Below, piece by piece: positions 47,408 through 56,814 of a DNA stretch of 64,000 nt. A program made the translations under genes and the position numbers. Source of the DNA: an uncultured Lachnospiraceae bacterium (GTDB lineage: Bacteria > Bacillota > Clostridia > Lachnospirales > Lachnospiraceae); NCBI GenBank assembly GCA_947626505.1, contig CANQSN010000002.1:19468-83467 (forward strand). The letters run 5' to 3'. The notes beneath the pieces are model-generated. The model searched no databases and was not told the DNA's origin. It saw only the letters and a program-made list of their open reading frames with translations. The number at the start of each line of letters is the position of its first letter. Within the stretch, counting starts at the first letter, position 1.

Positions 47408-48667
47408 TTATTTGCTCCTGTAACCCGCCGCATATCCTGTTGACCATGCAATTTGCAGATTATATCCCCCTGTCAGCGCGTCCAAATCAAGTACCTCTCC
47501 GGCAAAATGCAAATGCTTAACAAGCTTTGATTCCATATTCTGAGGATTAATATATTTTAAATCCACGCCGCCCTTTGTAATAATTGCTTCATCATATCCG
47601 CGAAGTCCTGATATACAAAATGTAAGCTGTTTTAACTGCTTAAGCAGCGCCTGTCTTTCTTCTCTTGTAATATCATGTACCTTTTTTTCTGCATCTATCC
47701 CAGACAATTTTATAATAACAGGAATCAGCTTCTTCGGCAACAGGCTATTTAATGAATTTTTCAGTGATTTATTCTGCTCGTTAGAAAAATCGCGCAATAT
47801 ACGTTCATCCAACTGCTTATATGTAAGAGCAGGCTTTAAATCAATTTCTCCCGTTATTAATCCCTGCTCAATTCCATCTTTAAATTGCTCTGTTATATAA
47901 GCGCTTGCACTCAATACCAATGGGCCGCTTACACCGAAATGCGTAAACAGCAGCTCTCCCTGCTCCTCATAAAATGACTTTTCTTTATATTTCATTTTAA
48001 GCTTTACATTTTTTAGGGATAATCCCATAAGCTCACATGGATAATTCTCTCTTGTGACAAATGGAACGAGTCCCGGTTGCAGCGGCGTCACATTGTGTCC
48101 GGCTTGTTTGGCAAATCGGTAGCCATCTCCGGTTGAACCGGTGGTTGGATAAGAAAGTCCTCCGGTTGCAACAATAACCTTTTCAGCCATTATACATTTA
48201 CCATCGCTTAAAACTACTCCCATACAGGTATCATTTTTTATTATAAGCTCCTTAACCTCTTTATTAAGCCTTATTTCAACATGATATGCCTTCATTGCCC
48301 TTGTAAGTGATTTAATTACATCAGAAGAACGGTCTGAAACAGGAAATACCCGATTCCCGCGTTCCACCTTGGTTGGGCATCCATATTCTTCTACAAGCGA
48401 TACAATATCATCGTTAGTAAAACCGTAAATGCTGCTGTACAAAAACTGATAATTATTTGTAACTGCCTTTAATATATCTTCAATATCGCTGGCATTTGTC
48501 AGATTACATCTGCCCTTTCCTGTTATAAAGAGCTTTTTGCCAACCTTTTCATTTTTTTCTAATAATAAAATGGAGCTATGCTTGTCTTGTTCTTTTGCCG
48601 CTCTTGCTGCTCCAATAGCGGATAACATTCCTGCTGCTCCTCCGCCCACTATAATTACATTATACAT
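47408..48667 (-). CDS. NAD(P)/FAD-dependent oxidoreductase, HI0933/BaiN family
   Basis: A 419-residue flavoprotein. N-terminal FAD-binding motif VIIVGGGAAGMLSAIGAARA, KKLFITGKGRCNLTN, VATGGLSYPTTGSTGDGY and the closing HFAGEVLDLDALTGGYNLQIAWSTG region in its usual short pieces (for example FAGEVLD). Substrate unknown. The ATG at 48667 has GAGGTTAAGG; the frame extends 17 codons further without a ribosome site. Position just before cmk is conserved in Clostridia. Confidence 0.9.
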   Translation of the reverse strand: MYNVIIVGGGAAGMLSAIGAARAAKEQDKHSSILLLEKNEKVGKKLFITGKGRCNLTNASDIEDILKAVTNNYQFLYSSIYGFTNDDIVSLVEEYGCPTKVERGNRVFPVSDRSSDVIKSLTRAMKAYHVEIRLNKEVKELIIKNDTCMGVVLSDGKCIMAEKVIVATGGLSYPTTGSTGDGYRFAKQAGHNVTPLQPGLVPFVTRENYPCELMGLSLKNVKLKMKYKEKSFYEEQGELLFTHFGVSGPLVLSASAYITEQFKDGIEQGLITGEIDLKPALTYKQLDERILRDFSNEQNKSLKNSLNSLLPKKLIPVIIKLSGIDAEKKVHDITREERQALLKQLKQLTFCISGLRGYDEAIITKGGVDLKYINPQNMESKLVKHLHFAGEVLDLDALTGGYNLQIAWSTGYAAGYRSK

Positions 48668-48777
48668 ATCCTTAACCTCAACATTATGACAGCCATACCG
48701 CCTGAAAAATCTTAACACAAACTTTCATAATAACAAGCTAAAACTTCTCGTATGCAAAACTACCGCTTGCATCTGCT

Positions 48778-49656
48778 TTAATCAATAACATGGTCGTCAT
48801 ACACTTTATATTCCTGCCATAACCTCTCTAAAACATTAAGCCTAACCTCTAAATCTTCTTTTTTCTCCATGCACACAGCTACAATCAGCGCATTAATCAG
48901 ACTTATTGGCGCAGTAAGAGAATCGACAATTGCCATAACATCGCTTTTTGCAATCAATGGATACTTTGCATATTCAATTAAAGGCGACTGCATACTATCT
49001 GTAATTGCAATAGTTTTGGCTCCATTTTTCCTTGCCAGCTCCATTGCCTTAACAGTACGCACAGAATATCTGGGAAAACTGATTCCAATAAAAATATCAT
49101 TTTCACGTATACGACAAATTTCCTCCAGGGTGTCGACATTTCCTGAGCCCTCTAACATGTGTACCTGATCAAAAATCATGCGGAAATAGTATCCCATCAT
49201 ACCTGCAAGATACCATGTACTGCGCACACCAAGTATATAAATATTGTCCGCATTAACAATGGACTCTACAACCTTGTTAAACATATATTCATCAACTGAT
49301 TCCAGAGTTTCCTTAATTCTGTTCCTATCCTCCTTCATAATTGAAGCATAAATAGAATCCTGCTCTACACCTATCCGTATGGCTGCATTTTCCAAACGCT
49401 GCAAAGAATTGCTGTGAGTTCTTACAGTGGCGGCAATAGCCTTTAAAAGCTCCGGATAGCCATCATAGGAAAGCTCATAAGCAAAACGTACCACTGTAGA
49501 TTCGCTGACGCCTACCTCACTGCCTAACTTAGCAGCAGTATATGTTGCCGCCTTATCATAATTCTCCCTTATATAATCTGCCAGCTTCTTCTGTCCTTTA
49601 CTCATATTACTGTAATTTTTATCAAGCCTTTCCATAAGGTTCATGGTTTCAATCAT
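48778..49656 (-). CDS. MurR/RpiR family transcriptional regulator
   Basis: A 292-residue regulator: N-terminal helix-turn-helix of the RpiR type (residues ~1-80; KLGSEVGVSESTVVRFAYEL) and a C-terminal SIS sugar-phosphate-binding domain (YILGVRSTWYLAG, FIGISFPRYS, IAITDS). Its ligand is probably a phosphosugar. No sugar operon adjoins it; targets could include the flavoprotein-cmk genes or distant ones. AGGGAGG precedes the ATG. Confidence 0.92.
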   Translation of the reverse strand: MIETMNLMERLDKNYSNMSKGQKKLADYIRENYDKAATYTAAKLGSEVGVSESTVVRFAYELSYDGYPELLKAIAATVRTHSNSLQRLENAAIRIGVEQDSIYASIMKEDRNRIKETLESVDEYMFNKVVESIVNADNIYILGVRSTWYLAGMMGYYFRMIFDQVHMLEGSGNVDTLEEICRIRENDIFIGISFPRYSVRTVKAMELARKNGAKTIAITDSMQSPLIEYAKYPLIAKSDVMAIVDSLTAPISLINALIVAVCMEKKEDLEVRLNVLERLWQEYKVYDDHVID

Positions 49657-49785
49657 GGCAAATGCCTCCCTAATTAATTTGTTTTGTATAAATTATTTTT
49701 GCGTATCAGCTTATTCACTACATGTATAACTACCTCAATGCCGGCATATTTTAATCTTTTTACCGCATCATCAAATAATTCAATA

Positions 49786-49815
49786 AAAAAGGCTCTGAAT
49801 TAACAGAACCTTTTT
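49786..49815 (-). terminator. terminator of the carboxyltransferase operon
   Basis: Minus strand AAAAAGGTTCTG pairs with CAGAGCCTTTTT (one G-U), loop 6, T-run, 21 bp after the stop at 49837. Confidence 0.88.
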
Positions 49816-49836
49816 CTATATTTCTTTTAATTATTC

Positions 49837-51252
49837 TTATACGGGATAAGTCTTATTAGCTGTATCCGCCTTAGTCATATCCACACCGGTCTGCTGTGCT
49901 TCTCTGTATTTAAAGAAGTCTGTAGCAACCTGCGGGAACAATGCATATGAAAGTACATCTTCATCCTGCTGACTATACTGCGCCATCTCCTTCTTCAAAA
50001 CCTCAAGCTGCGGCTTTATATCATCTGCCGGACGGTAGGTAATAGGCTCCTTTAACCCGAGAGCATCCAACGCCTTCTGCTGAACCTCTTTATTCATAGG
50101 TTTAACAGTCTTACCATATTTACCGGCCAATAAATCCTTAGATTCCTTTGTAAGCATCTTGTAACGCTCGCCGGTAACTACATTTAATACCGCCTGAGTA
50201 CCTACAATCTGACTTGATGGAGTAACCAAAGGCGGCTCGCCAAAGTCTTTACGCACTCTTGGAACCTCTTCTAACACCTCGTCAAACTTATCCTCTGCAT
50301 GCATCTCCTTTAACTGTGAAACTAAGTTGGAAAGCATACCACCCGGAACCTGATATAACAGTGTCTTAATGTTTACACCCATTACCTTAGGACTTAACAA
50401 ACCGGACTCCAACCACTGTTCGCGAAGCGGGCGGAAATGGTCTGCAATCTCAGCCAATAGATTCTGATCAAATCCGGAATCATACTCAGTTCCTTCAAAC
50501 GCAGCAACCATAACCTCTGTAGCCGGCTGTGAAGTACCCATGGAAAGCGGACTCATAGCAGTATCAATAATATCGCAGCCAGCCTCAACAGCCTTCATGT
50601 AGGTCATAGCTGCCACACCGGAAGTATAATGTGTATGAAGCTGAATAGGAAGCTTTGTTCCGGCCTTTAACGCCTGAACAAGCTCAGTTGCCTTAGTAGG
50701 CACCAACAAACCAGCCATATCCTTAATACATATGGAATCTGCTCCCATCTCCTCAATCTCTTTAGCCATATTCTTCCAATAATCCATTGTGTAAGCATCA
50801 CCCAAGGTATAGGATAATGCTACCTGAGCATGTCCCTTCTCCTTGTTTGCTGCCTTTACCGCAGTTTCAAGGTTACGAATATCATTTAAACAGTCAAAAA
50901 TACGAATAATATCAATACCGTTTGCAATAGATTTCTGCACAAAATACTCAACTACATCATCAGCATATGGGCTGTATCCCAAAATATTCTGACCTCGGAA
51001 TAGCATTTGCAGCTTTGTATTCTTAAAACCATCCTTTAACTTGCGGAGCCTGTCCCAAGGATCTTCCTTAAGGAAACGCAGGCAAGCGTCAAATGTAGCG
51101 CCACCCCAGCACTCTACAGAATGATACCCAACTTTATCCATTTTATCAATAATGGGAAGCATCTGCTCTGTTGTCATACGGGTAGCAATCAATGACTGGT
51201 GCGCATCTCTCAGCACCGTTTCGGTAATCTTAACCGGTCTTTTCTCTGCCAT
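49837..51252 (-). CDS. oadA: oxaloacetate decarboxylase alpha subunit / pyruvate carboxylase subunit B (5S-type carboxyltransferase)
   Basis: A 471-residue carboxyltransferase with the HMG-CoA-lyase-like TIM barrel: ETVLRDAHQSL, GGATFDACLRFL, FRGQNILGY, metal-binding histidines in LHTHYTSG, and the conserved CIKDMAGLL carrying the catalytic Lys; then the alpha-helical PYC_OADA region. No biotin domain is attached; the carrier is the separate gene at 52550. It moves CO2 between oxaloacetate/pyruvate and biotin. Last of five genes. Confidence 0.92.
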   Translation of the reverse strand: MAEKRPVKITETVLRDAHQSLIATRMTTEQMLPIIDKMDKVGYHSVECWGGATFDACLRFLKEDPWDRLRKLKDGFKNTKLQMLFRGQNILGYSPYADDVVEYFVQKSIANGIDIIRIFDCLNDIRNLETAVKAANKEKGHAQVALSYTLGDAYTMDYWKNMAKEIEEMGADSICIKDMAGLLVPTKATELVQALKAGTKLPIQLHTHYTSGVAAMTYMKAVEAGCDIIDTAMSPLSMGTSQPATEVMVAAFEGTEYDSGFDQNLLAEIADHFRPLREQWLESGLLSPKVMGVNIKTLLYQVPGGMLSNLVSQLKEMHAEDKFDEVLEEVPRVRKDFGEPPLVTPSSQIVGTQAVLNVVTGERYKMLTKESKDLLAGKYGKTVKPMNKEVQQKALDALGLKEPITYRPADDIKPQLEVLKKEMAQYSQQDEDVLSYALFPQVATDFFKYREAQQTGVDMTKADTANKTYPV

Positions 51253-51373
51253 TTCTTCTTCCTCCTAATATTTTAATATACCATTTCAATTTATTTAACT
51301 TACTTATATAACAACCATAACTTATAATGTTATTTCAATTAATAAGCGTGAAACTTACAACCTGATTAACTTA

Positions 51374-52504
51374 TCAGAACACTCCAAATATAGCCATAAA
51401 GGTTCCGGCCGCTACAGCAGTACCAATTACTCCGGCAACATTCGGTCCCATTGCATGCATAAGCAGGAAGTTTGTAGGATCAGCCTCTGCTCCAACCTTC
51501 TGTGATACTCTGGCTGCCATAGGAACTGCAGAAACACCGGCTGAACCAATAAGAGGATTAACCTTACCCTTAGTAACCCAGCACATCAGCTTTCCAAACA
51601 ATACGCCTGCGGCTGTACCAAATGCAAATGCAACTAAACCTAAAATAACAATCTTAATTGTACTCATCTTCAAGAAATTCTGTGCTGTGGTAGTTGCACC
51701 TACAGAGGTACCAAGCAAAATAACAACTATATACATCAATGCATTAGACGCTGTCGCTGTCAACTGCTTTACCACTCCACACTCTCTAAATAAGTTTCCA
51801 AGCATAAGCATACCCACCAGCGGAGCTGTAGTAGGAAGTACAAGCACCACTACAACAGTAACCACTATTGGAAATAAAATACGCTCAAGCTTAGACACCG
51901 GACGAAGCTGCTCCATTTTAACCTTACGCTCTTTTTCAGTGGTAAGAAGCTTCATAATAGGCGGCTGAATTACAGGAACCAACGCCATATATGAATATGC
52001 GGCAACTGCAATCGGTCCCATCAAAGAACCGCCAAGCCCCAGCTTACCGGCAAGGAAAATGGAAGTTGGCCCATCTGCTCCACCAATAATAGAGATGGCG
52101 GCGGCCTCCATTCCATTAAAGCCCATAATCATTGCAAGGAAGTAGGCAGCATATATACCAAACTGTGCTGCTGCTCCAAGCAGAAAGCTCTTAGGGTTTG
52201 CAATCAACGGTCCAAAATCCGTCATAGCCCCTACACCTAAGAAAATCAGGGATGGCAGAATACTCCACTCATCCAGTACATAGAAATAATGCATTAAACC
52301 ACCATCGGCAATAATTCCCGGAAACATGTTTGAAAGCAACATTCCGAAAGAAATTGGAACCAGCAGCAATGGCTCAAAGCCTTTTCTAATTGCTAAGTAT
52401 AAGAAAAAGAAGGCTACCAAAATCATAACATAATTGCCCCAATATAAATTGGCAAATGCAGTCTGTCCAGCCAAATTCTTTACTACATCAACTAAATAAT
52501 CCAT
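51374..52504 (-). CDS. oadB: Na+-translocating decarboxylase beta subunit
   Basis: A 376-residue, very hydrophobic protein of the OadB/MmdB/GcdB family. It decarboxylates carboxybiotin and pumps Na+ outward. Family motifs are [15 protein letters not shown], the Asp-containing [15 protein letters not shown] and [18 protein letters not shown] near the C-terminus. Around ten membrane segments. Confidence 0.96.
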   Translation of the reverse strand: MDYLVDVVKNLAGQTAFANLYWGNYVMILVAFFFLYLAIRKGFEPLLLVPISFGMLLSNMFPGIIADGGLMHYFYVLDEWSILPSLIFLGVGAMTDFGPLIANPKSFLLGAAAQFGIYAAYFLAMIMGFNGMEAAAISIIGGADGPTSIFLAGKLGLGGSLMGPIAVAAYSYMALVPVIQPPIMKLLTTEKERKVKMEQLRPVSKLERILFPIVVTVVVVLVLPTTAPLVGMLMLGNLFRECGVVKQLTATASNALMYIVVILLGTSVGATTTAQNFLKMSTIKIVILGLVAFAFGTAAGVLFGKLMCWVTKGKVNPLIGSAGVSAVPMAARVSQKVGAEADPTNFLLMHAMGPNVAGVIGTAVAAGTFMAIFGVF

Positions 52505-52549
52505 TTCGGTTTTACCTCCTGTTTTAGTAAATTGTAAGCGGTCAATGTA

Positions 52550-52918
52550 CTATTTCATAGTTGCCAAAACGTCGCCAGCTTCTACAGATTGACCTTCAGA
52601 AGCGTTAATGCTTGCAATTGTACCATCTTCAGGAGCAACAATCTCATTCTCCATCTTCATTGCCTCTAAAATCATAATTACATCACCTTTGCTAACTGAC
52701 TGTCCGACAGTAGCCTTAACTGACAAAATCTTGCCCGGCATTGGTGCATTTACTGTTACACTACCTGCTGAACCACTTCCTGCTGCTGGTGCTGCCGGTG
52801 CAGGAGCGGCTGCTGGCGCTGGGGCTGCTGCTACAGGCGCAGGAGCGGCACCGGCTCCTAATTCTTCTACTGCTACATCATAAGCGGTACCATTTACTGT
52901 AATTCTATAATTTTTCAT
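52550..52918 (-). CDS. biotin carboxyl carrier protein
   Basis: A 122-residue carrier: short N-terminal region, an Ala/Pro-rich flexible linker (~22-52), and a biotinyl domain with Lys88 in EAMKMEN. It shuttles carboxyl groups among the carboxyltransferases and the membrane subunit encoded around it. Comparable to the 1.3S subunit, MmdC and GcdC. Confidence 0.95.
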   Translation of the reverse strand: MKNYRITVNGTAYDVAVEELGAGAAPAPVAAAPAPAAAPAPAAPAAGSGSAGSVTVNAPMPGKILSVKATVGQSVSKGDVIMILEAMKMENEIVAPEDGTIASINASEGQSVEAGDVLATMK

Positions 52919-52970
52919 TGAGAAATCCTCCTATAATTTTATATACTTTTTTACGGTAATATTAGTATCA

Positions 52971-53315
52971 TCACCTTGCGCGTCTAATGGAACGAACCAC
53001 CAAATTATCCCTGCTGGTGCTTAAGCCGGCTGCGGCGCTGGCTTCATAAACTGCTGCTGTAATTACTGCAACAAGTTCAGCATCATCCATAGGATTTGCC
53101 TCTTTCTTTGCAGTATCTTTAGCAGATAAAGGCGCTGCCTTATCCTCTAAACCTGCAGTCTTTTTTGCTGCCATACTTTTTTCCAATTTGGGGAAAATAC
53201 CAAAGCAGCTAATAATCAACGATATGAAAATTAACATGATAAACACAGTACCAATACCTATAGCGGTATTTGACAGTGCTTCTGACCATGGTATATCATT
53301 CAATGCTAAAAACAT
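52971..53315 (-). CDS. OadG-family sodium pump decarboxylase gamma/delta subunit
   Basis: A 114-residue small membrane protein: one membrane segment (NTAIGIGTVFIMLIFISLII, near residues 17-36), a polar Ala/Lys linker, and a C-terminal segment (AAVYEASAAAG...VVRSIRRAR) typical of these subunits. ATG at 53315 is 8 bases after AAGGAG; an in-frame GTG at 53324 is less well placed. It anchors the complex to the beta subunit. Confidence 0.88.
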   Translation of the reverse strand: MFLALNDIPWSEALSNTAIGIGTVFIMLIFISLIISCFGIFPKLEKSMAAKKTAGLEDKAAPLSAKDTAKKEANPMDDAELVAVITAAVYEASAAAGLSTSRDNLVVRSIRRAR

Positions 53316-53330
53316 GCTACTCACTCCTTA

Positions 53331-54755
53331 CTAGACCGTACCATGCTTTTTAGCCGGGCGGTCCTCTCTCTTTGTATACAGCATTTCAAATGCTGCAATC
53401 ACACGTTTACGGGTTGCATCCGGTTCAATAATATCGTCAACATAACCACGCTTTGCGGCAGCCATTGCAGAACTCTGGGTTTCTGTAAATAAAGCTGCCT
53501 TTTCATTAATCAGCTTGTCCTTATCCGAAGCTTCTGAAAGCTCGTCTGCATACATAATCTGTACGGCGGCTTTAGCATCCATAGTTGAAAACTTAGCATT
53601 TGGCCATGCATACACAATATCTGCTCCGGTAGCCTTAGAACACATCACCAATGCAGGAGTACCAAATGCCTCGCCGGCCAAAACCGTAACTTTAGGAACA
53701 GTTGCATTTGTATAGTTGTAAATCAACTTAGCGGCTGCCTTTGCAATCTTCTTTTCATTGCATTCACAATTCTTAAAGCCTGCAACATTCACAAGAGTAA
53801 GCAACGGAATCTCAAAAGCGTCACAAAACTCTACAAATTCAGATGCTTTAGTAACACAACCAACGCAGAGATTCTTATTACCTTCCATAGCCTGATTAGC
53901 AACGCATCCAACAGTCGCTCCGTTAAGCTTAATAAATCCTGTTACTATAGACTTGGCGTTATCCTTCTTAGTCTCAAGGAAGAAATTACTATCTGACATG
54001 GAAATCAAGGCGCTTCTCAAGTCGTCCTTATACCCTTCCATTCCTGCAATTACCCTGTTAAGGTCATCGTCACACTGTCCGCTCCAAGTCTCTGTTTCAT
54101 TGTTAGCCGGAAGTATGGTAACTAACTGACGAATCTGGCCCAAAACCTCGGCTTCAGTCTCAAAAACACCGTCTACATTGCCTGTATTCCGGCTCTGGTA
54201 TTCAGCAGATGCAGTGTCGCATTTTTCCTCATAATTGCCTTCTAATGCATTGGGACTGTTCACAAACAGTTTTGCACTACCTGTCATATAAGTAAAATCA
54301 CTTAAAGCCGGAATAAATGCGCATCCGCCGCCACAGTTGCCAAAGATAGCGGTAATCTGTGGAATTACACCGGAAGCCATAGTCTGCTTACTGAAAATCT
54401 CACCAAATCCATATAAAGCGTCTGTTGCCTCCTGCAAACGAAGTCCTGCACAGTCAATTAATCCAATGACCGGCGCACCCATCTTCATCGCCATATCATA
54501 GATATTAGCAATCTTCTTAGCATGCATCTCACCGATTGCACCTCCCAGAACCGAAGCATCCTGACTATAGACATATACCAGATTACCTTCAATAACACCG
54601 TAACCTGTCACAACACCATCTGCAGGATTCTCTTGATTCTGCACATTGAAGTCAGTACTACGCGCTGTAACGTAGCCTCCGACTTCAACAAAGCTTGCGT
54701 CATCAAGTAAAGAGTTTATTCTCTCTCTTGCTGAAACATTTGTTGAATTGCTCAT
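53331..54755 (-). CDS. acyl-CoA carboxyltransferase subunit (methylmalonyl-CoA/propionyl-CoA type)
   Basis: A 474-residue crotonase-fold carboxyltransferase with two halves: the first with SQDASVLGGAIGEMHAKKI and an NCGGGCAF oxyanion region, the second with VNVAGFKNC and VLAGEAFGTPALVM. Like MmdA and the 12S transcarboxylase subunit, though somewhat diverged (about 40 residues shorter than typical). It transfers CO2 from an acyl-CoA to biotin. First gene of the operon; GGAGGG precedes the ATG. Acyl-CoA specificity cannot be read from sequence here. Confidence 0.88.
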   Translation of the reverse strand: MSNSTNVSARERINSLLDDASFVEVGGYVTARSTDFNVQNQENPADGVVTGYGVIEGNLVYVYSQDASVLGGAIGEMHAKKIANIYDMAMKMGAPVIGLIDCAGLRLQEATDALYGFGEIFSKQTMASGVIPQITAIFGNCGGGCAFIPALSDFTYMTGSAKLFVNSPNALEGNYEEKCDTASAEYQSRNTGNVDGVFETEAEVLGQIRQLVTILPANNETETWSGQCDDDLNRVIAGMEGYKDDLRSALISMSDSNFFLETKKDNAKSIVTGFIKLNGATVGCVANQAMEGNKNLCVGCVTKASEFVEFCDAFEIPLLTLVNVAGFKNCECNEKKIAKAAAKLIYNYTNATVPKVTVLAGEAFGTPALVMCSKATGADIVYAWPNAKFSTMDAKAAVQIMYADELSEASDKDKLINEKAALFTETQSSAMAAAKRGYVDDIIEPDATRKRVIAAFEMLYTKREDRPAKKHGTV

Positions 54756-54793
54756 TGTTAGCCCTCCATTTTATTTATTTTAGGTTTCTTGCC

Positions 54794-54816
54794 AAATTGG
54801 TAAGAAAAACCAATTT
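54794..54816. promoter_or_regulatory. leader hairpin of the carboxyltransferase operon
   Basis: AAATTGGT (54794-54801) and ACCAATTT (54809-54816), in the 5' leader 40-60 bp before the first gene. No T-run follows; function unknown. Confidence 0.5.
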
Positions 54817-54828
54817 TTCACCAATAAT

Positions 54829-54857
54829 AATATATCTCTTTTTATGCAATAATTCAA
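54829..54857 (-). promoter_or_regulatory. carboxyltransferase operon promoter
   Basis: Minus strand TTGAAT (54857-54852), 17 bp, TATATT (54834-54829), divergent from the folT promoter. Confidence 0.7.
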
Positions 54858-54907
54858 GGTAAAAACACCGAAAAAGATTTTTTTTTACATAGATTTTTTC
54901 CCCATTG

Positions 54908-54936
54908 TATTTTTTGTCTATATATGCTATTATAAT
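54908..54936 (+). promoter_or_regulatory. folT promoter
   Basis: TATAAT at 54931-54936; the -35 (TATTTT, 54908-54913, spacing 17) is poor. Transcription would start at about 54943, exactly at the riboswitch. Confidence 0.6.
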
Positions 54937-54940
54937 CTTT

Positions 54941-55043
54941 GTGCAAAGTAGATGGATATGCGTTAAGTGCATGGTGAACGGGGAGTTGTCACCTTGACGA
55001 AAAGTTTTCTAACTTGCGGTATATCCCTCGCATCCCGTTGCTG
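54941..55043 (+). ncRNA. tetrahydrofolate (THF) riboswitch
   Basis: The conserved THF-I core is recognisable: GTAGATG, GCGTTAAGTG, GTGAACGGG, GTTGTCACC, ACGAAAA, CTTGCGGT and CGCATCCCG in order, closed by GCAA (54943-54946) with TTGC (55038-55041). GGTGA/TCACC forms the internal stem. Downstream, ACACCCCAA (55059-55067) can pair with the folT ribosome-site region TTGGAGGTGT (55097-55106; one bulged A), which suggests control of translation. Riboswitches of this class occur before folT and folate genes in Firmicutes. Confidence 0.92.
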
Positions 55044-55113
55044 CAAATGTTCACTGTTACACCCCAATGTATGTTTGTAGCAAACAAACTATATATTTGG
55101 AGGTGTTTTTCTT

Positions 55114-55680
55114 ATGTCAAAAAAACAATCAATATCCGCCGGGATTAAGTCTTACCTTACTCCGGGCTATTCAAAGTCGCTCTGGGCAGCATACTGCGGT
55201 GTATTTATCGCCATTTTCATTATACTGTCCTCCTTTAATATCAGCATTACTCCTCTGATAGAGATTAGAACCGGCTATTTCGCTTTAGCCGCCGCCGGTA
55301 TGGTCGGAGGGCCTCTTATGGGGTTGACAGTCGGCATTCTTGGCGATTTATTGAAAATGCTGATTGTTCCCGGTTTTGGCTCGTTTTTTCCGGGCTTTAC
55401 CCTTTGCTATGCCTTTATGGGAGCGTGCTATGGTTTTATTTTTTATAAAAAAAATATCACATTAATTAGGGCGTCTTTGGGAGCCTTAGTTGAATTTATA
55501 ACATCTTTATTTGCAATAACAGGGTGTCTTAGCATACTTTATGGAACTCCCTATATACCAACTCTGTTTTCCCGATTACCAAAATGCATAATTATGCTTT
55601 TGGTATCCACCTTAACAGTATATCTGGTTATAAAATCACTTAGCGCCGCCCTGCACAAGGCTCAGTTGTTAGGCAATTGA
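55114..55680 (+). CDS. folT: folate-specific ECF transporter S component FolT
   Basis: A 188-residue membrane protein with about six hydrophobic segments, the size of an S component. It contains the family segments IEIRTGYFALAAAGMVGGPL and GFTLCYAFMGACYGFIFY in shortened form (RTGYFALAAAGM; FPGFTLCYAFMG). It would bind folate and dock with a shared EcfAA'T module coded elsewhere. Assignment rests on the S-component fold plus the THF riboswitch upstream. GGAGGTG at 55099-55105 precedes the ATG. Confidence 0.9.
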   Translation: MSKKQSISAGIKSYLTPGYSKSLWAAYCGVFIAIFIILSSFNISITPLIEIRTGYFALAAAGMVGGPLMGLTVGILGDLLKMLIVPGFGSFFPGFTLCYAFMGACYGFIFYKKNITLIRASLGALVEFITSLFAITGCLSILYGTPYIPTLFSRLPKCIIMLLVSTLTVYLVIKSLSAALHKAQLLGN

Positions 55681-55722
55681 TTATACTAGTATTAACATTT
55701 TCTATATTATGTATACAAAAAT

Positions 55723-55759
55723 AAAGATGCTGTCCTGTGTTAAACAGGTTAGCATCTTT
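55723..55759. terminator. bidirectional terminator
   Basis: AAAGATGCT (55723-55731) pairs with AGCATCTTT (55751-55759), with an inner CCTG/CAGG stem. Between the convergent folT and CmpB-like genes. Confidence 0.88.
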
Positions 55760-55761
55760 AT

Positions 55762-56745
55762 TTATTCATCACTATGTCCGCTCCATTTCGAGCGTTCCTT
55801 AAATCCTTCCGACAACTCCTTCAGGCTTCCGCCAATTCTTTTAATTTTTGCTTTAGGATTTGTAGAAAGCAAATGTACTATATGACGTCTTACTGCATTT
55901 CTATAATGCCTTTCTTCTGTTTCCTGCTCCGTAAGGCTTCTTTCGATTTCTGTCAACTCCTTAAACTGCTCGTCTTCGTTATTTTCATCAATTTTCCTGC
56001 TTTTCCTAATCTCATTCATAATCTCAAGTCTTGTTCTTACAGAATTCAAAATTTCAAGGGGAGTATAAAGCTGGTTTCCTGACCGTTCTTTTAACTTTGC
56101 CCCATAGCTATGCTCTAAGTCATAAAATGCAATCATAACATCTAATCGCTTTTTTAATCTTAATATCTCCTCTTTTCCCTTCTCCATGCGAGTCAATAAA
56201 AGCTTGAAATCCAACGCCTGCTTTATGGAAAGCGTTACATCCACCACAAAAATCATACTGATTATATAAACTATCGTATGAACCCATGAAGGACTAATCA
56301 CACCTAACAGATAATCAAAAGGTCTGTTCATAATATAAGCGGCAAAAAGCGAAAATACTCCCCAGAGCAGCGTGGCAGGAACACATATAATATCGTCAAT
56401 ATTTCCGGGATACCCTTCATAAGTCCAGTACCTTACATCAAATATAAAATCCATTACTCTGCCTGTAACCTCCTCCAAAATAGTAGCTACAAGCATTCCA
56501 ATAACTGCCACAGCCCACCAGTGTCGCTTAAAGGGCAGAGTAAAAAACAATACAAGCGTTGCTCCGGCGCCATATAGCGGAATAAATGGGCCATATAAAA
56601 ACCCTCGGTTAAGCACTTTTTTCTCCAAAATTGACATATAGACAGATTCCCACATCCACCCCATAATACTATATGAAAAAAATAGAAATATCCATTGTTC
56701 TAAACTGTAAGTTGCCATATAGGCTTCTTTTATCGTCTGCAACAT
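55762..56745 (-). CDS. CmpB-like (DUF1113) membrane protein with coiled tail
   Basis: A 327-residue protein. About five membrane segments in residues ~15-190 carry the PF06541-type motifs FSYSIMGWMWESVY, NRGFLYGPFIPLYG and LEEVTGRVMD; the remaining ~135 residues are charged and helical, probably a cytoplasmic coiled coil. The family is annotated as putative ABC transporter permease without experimental support. ATG at 56745 has AAGGAG eight bases before; the frame runs 19 codons further upstream without one. Confidence 0.85.
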   Translation of the reverse strand: MLQTIKEAYMATYSLEQWIFLFFSYSIMGWMWESVYMSILEKKVLNRGFLYGPFIPLYGAGATLVLFFTLPFKRHWWAVAVIGMLVATILEEVTGRVMDFIFDVRYWTYEGYPGNIDDIICVPATLLWGVFSLFAAYIMNRPFDYLLGVISPSWVHTIVYIISMIFVVDVTLSIKQALDFKLLLTRMEKGKEEILRLKKRLDVMIAFYDLEHSYGAKLKERSGNQLYTPLEILNSVRTRLEIMNEIRKSRKIDENNEDEQFKELTEIERSLTEQETEERHYRNAVRRHIVHLLSTNPKAKIKRIGGSLKELSEGFKERSKWSGHSDE

Positions 56746-56770
56746 CCTAATATCTCCTTTTGCATATGCG

Positions 56771-56798
56771 AAAAGGCAGCTTGCTTGCCGCCCCTTAA
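56771..56798 (-). terminator. terminator after pepP
   Basis: Minus strand GGCGGC-AAGCAA-GCTGCC followed by TTTT, between pepP and the CmpB-like gene. Confidence 0.6.
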
Positions 56799-56814
56799 GC
56801 AAAATACTTATATA

